A stretch of 64,000 nt of DNA from positions 380,070 to 444,069 of the forward strand of contig NZ_QXFH01000077.1 of NCBI RefSeq assembly GCF_003581615.1, read 5' to 3'. Positions 58,884-64,000 of the stretch are shown here, piece by piece. Numbering within the stretch: the first letter of the stretch is position 1; every line of letters starts with the position of its first letter. The stretch comes from Flagellimonas lutimaris. GTDB lineage: Bacteria > Bacteroidota > Bacteroidia > Flavobacteriales > Flavobacteriaceae. The notes under the pieces are model-generated. The model did no database searches and was not told where the DNA came from. It saw nothing but the letters and a program-made list of their open reading frames with translations. The translations under genes and the position numbers were made by a program.

Positions 58884-59483
58884 ATGCCTTTTATTGAAGA
58901 AAGCGATTTGTTGGACCTTCATAAGGATATAGATAAGGCCCAGATTATCAACGAAAGACTTCTAGACCAAATAAAATACAAGAATAAAGACCTTCGTAAA
59001 ATAAAACTGCAACGGAATATTCTTTTGGGTTTTGTCGGACTTTTTGTGATAGGCACTTTGGCCATTACTTCCTTTACGGCGGGGCTAAGCAGTAAGCAAT
59101 CTTTTGAAAACCAAAGTAATGTTTTATATTCTTTGGATAGCTTGCAAGTAATTAAAGCTCGGATTGATAATCTTAAAAGTCAAAACGAAGAGCTCAGTTT
59201 GGTGAAAGAATTTTACTTGGCCAAAGAGTTTTTGAACAAGGAGAAAATATATTCTGTTCAAGTAAAGTCTTTTGTAGAAAACAACGTAACCTTGGCTTCC
59301 GAGGCACTGACTAATACTCTCTTTGTGAAAACCAATCCTTTTTATGCGTATTCCATTGGTAATTTTGAAACTCTGGAAGAAGCGCAGAAATTTAGAAAAC
59401 AATTGGTTCAAATGGGTTTTAATGATGCATTTGTCGCCTCCTACAAAGATGGTCAAAGAGTTAAAATAGAAGATCCGTATTAA
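58884..59483 (+). CDS. Membrane protein with coiled coil and SPOR-like C-terminus
   Basis: A 199-residue protein. Residues 1-45 are polar and helical, one membrane helix follows (about 46-66, NILLGFVGLFVIGTLAITSF), then a coiled coil (about 75-120), and a C-terminal domain with YAYSIGNFETLEEAQKFRKQLVQMGFNDAFVASY. This last part resembles SPOR peptidoglycan-binding repeats. An N-in/C-out topology would put the SPOR domain in the periplasm. menA starts two bases after its stop. A division or envelope role is possible but not shown. Confidence 0.75.
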   Translation: MPFIEESDLLDLHKDIDKAQIINERLLDQIKYKNKDLRKIKLQRNILLGFVGLFVIGTLAITSFTAGLSSKQSFENQSNVLYSLDSLQVIKARIDNLKSQNEELSLVKEFYLAKEFLNKEKIYSVQVKSFVENNVTLASEALTNTLFVKTNPFYAYSIGNFETLEEAQKFRKQLVQMGFNDAFVASYKDGQRVKIEDPY

Positions 59484-59485
59484 TC

Positions 59486-60394
59486 TTGGGAAATACAAAG
59501 GCTTGGATACAAGCTGCTAGACTTCGTACACTTCCTCTTTCTTTATCGGGAATTATTGTTGGTACTGCATTGGCCATTTTAGAAGGTCGGTTTGAGATGC
59601 ATATATTTATACTGGCCCTCTTGACCACGGTTGGTTTTCAGGTCACCTCTAACTTTGCCAACGACTACGGCGACGGGGTTAAAGGAACCGACAATGAAGA
59701 CCGAATAGGCCCGGCAAGGGCACTACAAAGTGGTTCCATCACCCGAAAATCGCTCAAAACAGGAATTATTATCTCTATTCTTATCAGTATGGCGGTTGCC
59801 TTGACTCTTATTTACTTAGCTTTTGGCCAAGAGAACCTTACCTATATACTTGTTTTTTTTGTTCTTGGTCTTTTAAGTATCTGGGCGGCCATAAAATATA
59901 CCGTAGGTTCCAACGCATATGGTTACAGGGGTATGGGGGACCTTTTCGTATTCCTTTTCTTTGGATTGTTAGGTGTTCTAGGAAGTATGTTTTTATATAC
60001 GAAAACTCTTGGATGGACTTCGCTTTTGCCTGCAATTTCCATTGGGCTTTTATGTGTAGCAGTGCTAAACCTGAATAACTTGCGCGATATGGTTTCCGAC
60101 AAAAAGCATGGTAAGATTACCATGGTTGTGTCTCTGGGGTTTGAAAACGGAAAGCGATATCATTTCCTTTTGATTTTCGGAGCATTGATTTGCTTTTCAT
60201 TGTTTGTTTGGATAGAAAGTTTTGACTGGAGATATTCATTTTTTATGTTGGCATTTGTGCCATTATTAATTCATTTGAGAAAAGTAATGATGACCAAAAA
60301 CCCAGCCAGTTTAGATCCAGAACTTAAGAAAGTAGCGTTGAGTACCTTTTTGTTAGCTATTTTATTCTTCATTTCAGTCAATATTTTTTTGTAA
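59486..60394 (+). CDS. menA: 1,4-dihydroxy-2-naphthoate prenyltransferase
   Basis: A 302-residue UbiA-family membrane enzyme, TTG start at 59486. AWIQAARLRTLPLSLSGIIVGTA, the first Asp-rich motif NFANDYGDGVKGTDNEDR, and the second NNLRDMVSDKKHGKITM mark MenA. About eight to nine membrane segments. It attaches the polyprenyl tail to DHNA to give demethylmenaquinone. Two bases separate it from the SPOR-like gene. Confidence 0.94.
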   Translation: MGNTKAWIQAARLRTLPLSLSGIIVGTALAILEGRFEMHIFILALLTTVGFQVTSNFANDYGDGVKGTDNEDRIGPARALQSGSITRKSLKTGIIISILISMAVALTLIYLAFGQENLTYILVFFVLGLLSIWAAIKYTVGSNAYGYRGMGDLFVFLFFGLLGVLGSMFLYTKTLGWTSLLPAISIGLLCVAVLNLNNLRDMVSDKKHGKITMVVSLGFENGKRYHFLLIFGALICFSLFVWIESFDWRYSFFMLAFVPLLIHLRKVMMTKNPASLDPELKKVALSTFLLAILFFISVNIFL

Positions 60395-60399
60395 ATTTG
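60392..60399 (+). promoter_or_regulatory. -7 box for the LytTR regulator gene
   Basis: TAAATTTG overlaps the menA stop codon and lies 28 bp before the TTG start at 60428. Confidence 0.5.
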
Positions 60400-60427
60400 A
60401 TTAACAACCAAATAAACTTTAAGGAAC

Positions 60428-61183
60428 TTGGAACATCCGATAAAAATTTTAATCGTAGAGGATAATGTTATCATCGCAGATGATATGCAATCCATGCTAG
60501 AGGAAATCGGCTATGAAATTGTTGACAATGTCATAGTGTACGAACAGGCAGTTGATGTATTAAAAAACAACCATGTTGATTTGGTGTTGATTGATATTAT
60601 CTTGGCATCCGACAAAACAGGTATCGATCTCGGTAAGCATATTCGTGAAACATACAACATACCTTTCATATTTGTCACTTCCAACTCGGACCGTGCTACC
60701 GTTGAAAATGCAAAAACGGTAAAGCCAGACGGTTATTTGGTAAAACCTTTTGAACAGCAAGACCTCTATACATCGATAGAAATAGCTCTTTCCAATTTTA
60801 ACTATGCTAAAAAAGGAGTCGGTAAAATGGAAGACCAAGAAGCTGCAGATGAGATAACCTCCAACTCTGTATTAAAGGATTCTATCTTTGTAAAGAAGCA
60901 ACATCTTTATTACCGGATTCAATTTACCGACATCCAATTTATAAAAGCGGATAATGTTTATTTGGAGGTAAATACGGTGGACAAAAAGTTTTTGGTTCGG
61001 TCGCCATTGAAGGATTATTTGGAAAAACTGCCAAAGAACAAATTCTATAGGGCCCATAAATCATACATTGTAAATGTAGACCATATCGATGCCATCAATT
61101 CTAAAGATATTATGATCAACAATAATCTTATCCCTATATCCAAGGACTTTAAGGAGTTTATTCTTTCATCAATGAACAGTTAA
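60428..61183 (+). CDS. LytTR-family DNA-binding response regulator
   Basis: A 251-residue two-domain protein from TTG 60428 (MEHPIKILIVEDN). The receiver domain (about 5-125) has the acidic pair ED, phospho-acceptor Asp 56 in LVLIDIILAS, Thr/Ser in FVTSNSD, and Lys in LVKPFEQQD. The LytTR DNA-binding domain covers about 150-248 (IFVKKQHLYYRIQFTDIQFIKADNVYLEV, and FYRAHKSYIVNVDHID). Such regulators bind paired direct repeats 21-22 bp apart. The kinase at 61716 is the probable partner. Confidence 0.93.
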   Translation: MEHPIKILIVEDNVIIADDMQSMLEEIGYEIVDNVIVYEQAVDVLKNNHVDLVLIDIILASDKTGIDLGKHIRETYNIPFIFVTSNSDRATVENAKTVKPDGYLVKPFEQQDLYTSIEIALSNFNYAKKGVGKMEDQEAADEITSNSVLKDSIFVKKQHLYYRIQFTDIQFIKADNVYLEVNTVDKKFLVRSPLKDYLEKLPKNKFYRAHKSYIVNVDHIDAINSKDIMINNNLIPISKDFKEFILSSMNS

Positions 61184-61208
61184 TGTTCCCTCAATTTAAA
61201 GAATATTA

Positions 61209-61236
61209 TAAGGTGCCCAATGGGCACTTTTTTTTG
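61209..61236 (+). terminator. Terminator after the LytTR gene
   Basis: AGGTGCCC (61211-61218) pairs with GGGCACTT (61222-61229) with one G-T pair, loop AAT, followed by eight T. Confidence 0.92.
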
Positions 61237-61715
61237 TGAATATTATAATTGTAAGATAACCACAACTTTTAAAGAGTTCACAACAATATTTTTCTTCACA
61301 CTTTCAATACCCATACTTTAGTAGTGTAATAATTCAGAAAGTAATTTTTTCATTTTCATATAGTGTTCTCGTAAAAGGGTCTTGTTGTAAAAAGCAGGGC
61401 CTTTTTCAATTTGATACGCTTTGTGCCGCTTGGTTTATTCCATGAAAAGCATAAAACATCGATAAAATGCTTCTTCACATACAAACTTTATCTTTTCACA
61501 ACAGAAAATAACACTTTCACAACAATAGTGATCAACTCTTTCCTTTGGGATTTAATTTTGTAACCAAACTAACGTTCTTTATATACCCCATACATTGAAT
61601 TTCAGTTAACTGTTTTATTTTTTGAATTCAATTGGTTATCGGGGCAATAAAGGAAAAAAGGGCACGATAATAATATAGGGCAACGCAAAGCGTGGTCACT
61701 GTATCAATTAAATTA
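61237..61715 (+). promoter_or_regulatory. Long regulatory region with TTCACAACA motif arrays, upstream of TPR kinase
   Basis: A 480-bp gap without a gene. Six CACA-core repeats occur on the plus strand. Group one starts at 61261, 61279 and 61297 (18-bp steps: CACAAC, CACAAC, CACACT). Group two starts at 61476, 61497 and 61518 (21-bp steps: CACATA, CACAAC, CACAAC), with TTTCACAACA at the last two. One reverse-strand copy, TGTTGTAAAA, is at 61383-61392. A hairpin AAGCAT/ATGCTT spans 61447-61471. A -7-like TAATTTTG occurs near 61555-61562. The spacing suggests a protein binding several adjacent sites on one DNA face. Confidence 0.55.
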
Positions 61716-63677
61716 ATGGGACGTTACGTAAGACTTTTATTTACCACGATATATTTTGTTTTTCTTTCCACAACAACGGCACAGACTATTGATGGAGATG
61801 AGGAAAGTGTCCTGAAAGAATTTCAGGATACCGACCAACCCGCTCAGCGGTTCCAGGTCTTTTTCAATTCTTTGGACCGGTACAATGTGAATTCTGCCTA
61901 TGATTGGTTGGATACCATCAAAATCTATCTGGCCAATGCCGAAAAAACGGAGGATACCATTGCATCCCGTCTCTACCAAATAATGCAAGCGCAGGTTTAT
62001 AATGATTTGGGTGAATACGACAAGAGTACCGTCCTCGCCAAGGAATTGATGGATACCAAGGATTCCTTTGATGTAGCATACCAAAAGGTAATACTCGACG
62101 TACTCGACAATAACTATGCTAACCTTCAATTGTATGATAAGCAAATAGAAGTACGTGAAGAAAAGCGTGAACTGGGTATTACCGAAAACATTGCTTTCTA
62201 TGATATCTATAGCAATTTAGGGCTATACAGGGAAGCTTGGCAACAATATGCCCAAGAGGTAAAACCCACCATAGCTGACAACGATTCCTATGGTTTGGCC
62301 AAGTACCACACTAAAATGGGCAACTACCTTCGATTGGACGACTCCGCTCCAACTGCCCTTAAAGAATTGAACAAAGCCAAAGGCTACTTGAACGTTTACC
62401 TTAACGATGTATCCATTCAAAACAGTGAAAGCGACATCTTTGAAGCCGAATTGCTCAAGGCCAGAATAGATGGCGGTATTGCCAAATGTCATGTGGAATT
62501 GGGTGAGTATGAGACGGCCATCCCCTTGTTGGAAGAAAGCATCGAAGTCTTAAAAACATCCGCCAGCAATGCAGACCAAAGCGAAGTGGTGGAAAACTCC
62601 CTGTTTTTAGCCGAAGCCAATCTACAGGAAGATGCTTTCTCAAAAGCAAAAACAATACTTGATCAGGAGTTTGACAACATCAATGTTTTTCAAACCATAA
62701 AAAGGAACAGCCTATTGGCAGCCTATTACGATAAAATAGAAAGTTACAAGAATGCAGCAGCGTACTACAAACGCAATGAAAGGATTGAAGACTCCTTGGC
62801 AGAAAAGCAATCGACCATAATAAAACAGCAATTGGTAACCATTGTTGCCAATAAGAATTTGGAGAATTCACAAAGGCTCATAGACGAGCAAAAGAGGATC
62901 AACGAATTAGCCCGGAGCGAGATGAAAGCCAAGGACGAACGAATCAATTTGGTGTTCATTTCTTTGATATTTACCCTTTTAGGTTTTGCAGGGTTGGTGT
63001 ATGCCTACCTTAAAAGTATCAAAAATCAGCGTTTGATCGCGGAGCAAAAACATATCATTGAAAATTCACTTGTAGAAAAAGACTCATTGCTTAAAGAGAT
63101 ACACCACAGGGTAAAGAACAATCTCCAGATGGTATCCAGTTTATTGAGCCTACAAACAAAAAATACCCGGAGTAAAGCAGCAATTGAAGCATTGGAGGAA
63201 GGAAAGAGTAGGGTAAAGGCCATGGCCTTGATACATCAAAAATTATATCAGAACGATGATCTTTCGGTGATAGAAATGCAAGGCTATATCGAAAGTTTGA
63301 TTAATAGCGTACAATCCGTTTACAAAAAAGGAGGTCACAATATTAGCATTACCATCGATGCAGAAGGCACCGAGTTGGACATTGATCGTGCCATTCCATT
63401 TGGTTTGATATTGAACGAACTCGTATCCAATTCATTTAAATATGCCTTTCCTGAGAATGATGATGACGGTAAGATATATATCCATTTGCGTAAAAACGGA
63501 GACCAAGGCTATTTTGAATACACCGATAATGGCATAGGACTTCCAGAAGATACCGATGAGCGTGCACACTCGTCCATGGGTATTCGCCTCATCAATCGTT
63601 TGGTAAACCAGTTACAATCCAAATTAAATGTGGATAGGCAAGTTGAAGGGGTGCGTTTTTGGTTCAACTTTAGTTGA
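61716..63677 (+). CDS. TPR-containing HisKA_2 sensor histidine kinase
   Basis: About 653 residues from ATG 61716 (MGRYVRLLFTTIYFVFLSTTTAQ, signal peptide). Residues about 30-380 contain TPR-like helices (GIAKCHVELGEYETAIPLLEESIEV). A coiled coil and a membrane helix near 410-432 follow. The kinase is of the HisKA_2/HWE-like class, with phospho-acceptor His in EIHHRVKNNLQMVSSLLSL, N box LNELVSNSFKYAFPE and G box YTDNGIGLPE. It lies 530 bp after the LytTR regulator, its likely partner, and converges on the SDR gene with two bases between stops. Confidence 0.92.
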   Translation: MGRYVRLLFTTIYFVFLSTTTAQTIDGDEESVLKEFQDTDQPAQRFQVFFNSLDRYNVNSAYDWLDTIKIYLANAEKTEDTIASRLYQIMQAQVYNDLGEYDKSTVLAKELMDTKDSFDVAYQKVILDVLDNNYANLQLYDKQIEVREEKRELGITENIAFYDIYSNLGLYREAWQQYAQEVKPTIADNDSYGLAKYHTKMGNYLRLDDSAPTALKELNKAKGYLNVYLNDVSIQNSESDIFEAELLKARIDGGIAKCHVELGEYETAIPLLEESIEVLKTSASNADQSEVVENSLFLAEANLQEDAFSKAKTILDQEFDNINVFQTIKRNSLLAAYYDKIESYKNAAAYYKRNERIEDSLAEKQSTIIKQQLVTIVANKNLENSQRLIDEQKRINELARSEMKAKDERINLVFISLIFTLLGFAGLVYAYLKSIKNQRLIAEQKHIIENSLVEKDSLLKEIHHRVKNNLQMVSSLLSLQTKNTRSKAAIEALEEGKSRVKAMALIHQKLYQNDDLSVIEMQGYIESLINSVQSVYKKGGHNISITIDAEGTELDIDRAIPFGLILNELVSNSFKYAFPENDDDGKIYIHLRKNGDQGYFEYTDNGIGLPEDTDERAHSSMGIRLINRLVNQLQSKLNVDRQVEGVRFWFNFS

Positions 63678-63679
63678 TA

Positions 63680-64000
63680 TTACCGTACCTGGCTTTTCAA
63701 TACCATTTTGTGCAGTAGTTTGGGGAAAAATCTTTTTAAGTAAACTCCCTTCACTTCTTTTCCTCCAACATATACCTCAAATTTGTCTTTTTCAATGGCG
63801 GAAATCATTTTTTTTGCTGCCAGTTCAGGGGTAATTCCGTTTTGCGTGGCAACATCATCATCTTTTTGAGGTGAGCCATCAGCAGTTAATGCATTTTTGG
63901 CCACATTGGTCTGTACAAAGCCGGGGCAAACCATCGTAACCTTCACGCCGTCTTTTTCATGCTCCATTCGCATCACATCAAAAAAACCATGCAGGGCATG
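63680..64000 (-). CDS. SDR family oxidoreductase (partial, N-terminus outside window)
   Basis: The last 106 residues of a short-chain dehydrogenase. The left edge of the protein shows HALHGFFDVMRME, the region just after the catalytic YxxxK (its Lys should be the residue before the window end), then VKVTMVCPGFVQTNVAKNAL (PG motif) and a C-terminal membrane-proximal tail (GVYLKRFFPKLLHKMVLK). The tail type is seen in SDRs acting on lipids, but the substrate cannot be told. Confidence 0.85.
   Translation of the reverse strand, partial: HALHGFFDVMRMEHEKDGVKVTMVCPGFVQTNVAKNALTADGSPQKDDDVATQNGITPELAAKKMISAIEKDKFEVYVGGKEVKGVYLKRFFPKLLHKMVLKSQVR

Noticed and set aside
61261-61523. Replication origin iterons
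   Set aside because: No DnaA boxes, dnaA or dnaN genes nearby; the repeats sit in a promoter region between two signalling genes.
1-64000. CRISPR arrays, insertion sequences, prophage or integrative elements
   Set aside because: No regular repeat-spacer array, transposase, integrase or flanking direct repeats were seen; both tRNA genes lack downstream copies of their 3' ends.

Overview
The window reads as chromosomal DNA of a marine-type member of the Flavobacteriaceae (Bacteroidota), probably near Muricauda/Allomuricauda/Flagellimonas. The order-level call rests on a gldF gliding-motility gene at the left edge, promoters of the TAnnTTTG type with no Shine-Dalgarno sites, many TTG starts, menaquinone and bacillithiol genes, a fused ResB-CcsA protein, and families typical of the phylum (DUF4290, DUF2911, DUF4212, HisKA_2 and LytTR proteins). 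The genus is a guess from protein style. I saw no insertion sequence, prophage, integron, CRISPR array or rRNA. There are two tRNAs, Met(CAT) and His(GTG).

Layout. 0-3.7 kb: gldF (cut by the window), an ABM-domain protein and a SAM hydrolase on the minus strand, divergent from phoH-purC. 3.8-10.9 kb: an acetate block, with small and large Na+/solute symporter subunits and acs, converging on a DEDDh exonuclease, a cyclic-nucleotide/CBS/DUF294 nucleotidyltransferase and two tiny membrane proteins. 11-15.4 kb: small accessory genes, tRNA-Met, a START-like protein, a class IV aminotransferase, yqgE and HU. 15.5-21.4 kb: recQ-fmt with a P-loop NTPase, divergent from DUF493-DUF4290-murA. 21.4-26.5 kb: pirin, a secreted M20 amidohydrolase, and a photolyase-SDR-SRPBCC operon. 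26.6-33 kb: DUF2911 protein, then a PIG-L deacetylase/33-residue membrane protein/symporter operon and a lipoprotein. 33-36.4 kb: U32-ferredoxin converging on DUF2520-kdsC-maf. 36.5-46.7 kb: cytochrome c assembly fusion, M14 lipoprotein, MATE exporter with a foldable leader, a Cys/Met PLP enzyme, bshB1 and a TPR histidine kinase. 46.9-53.5 kb: tRNA-His, a large beta-barrel-like gene broken by one in-frame TGA, an M28 lipoprotein peptidase, a DAO-family oxidoreductase and an unknown secreted protein. 53.5-60.4 kb: alpha/beta hydrolase and menaquinone genes (menI-like, menF, menD, menA) mixed with DUF2853, CvfB and SPOR-like genes. 60.4-64 kb: LytTR regulator, TPR/HisKA_2 kinase and the end of an SDR gene.

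The most interesting signals lie between genes: (1) a three-way-junction-like inverted-repeat set ahead of the MATE gene; (2) arrays of a TTCACAACA motif with 18- and 21-bp spacing upstream of one TPR kinase, with the same motif upstream of the other TPR kinase; (3) three GTCAAT repeats spaced 22 and 21 bp ahead of the broken barrel gene; (4) a terminator directly against the start codon of the aminotransferase; (5) unannotated 33-37 residue membrane proteins translationally linked to neighbours. No clearly new defence or mobile system was found. Convergent gene pairs are packed with 0-7 bp between stop codons.
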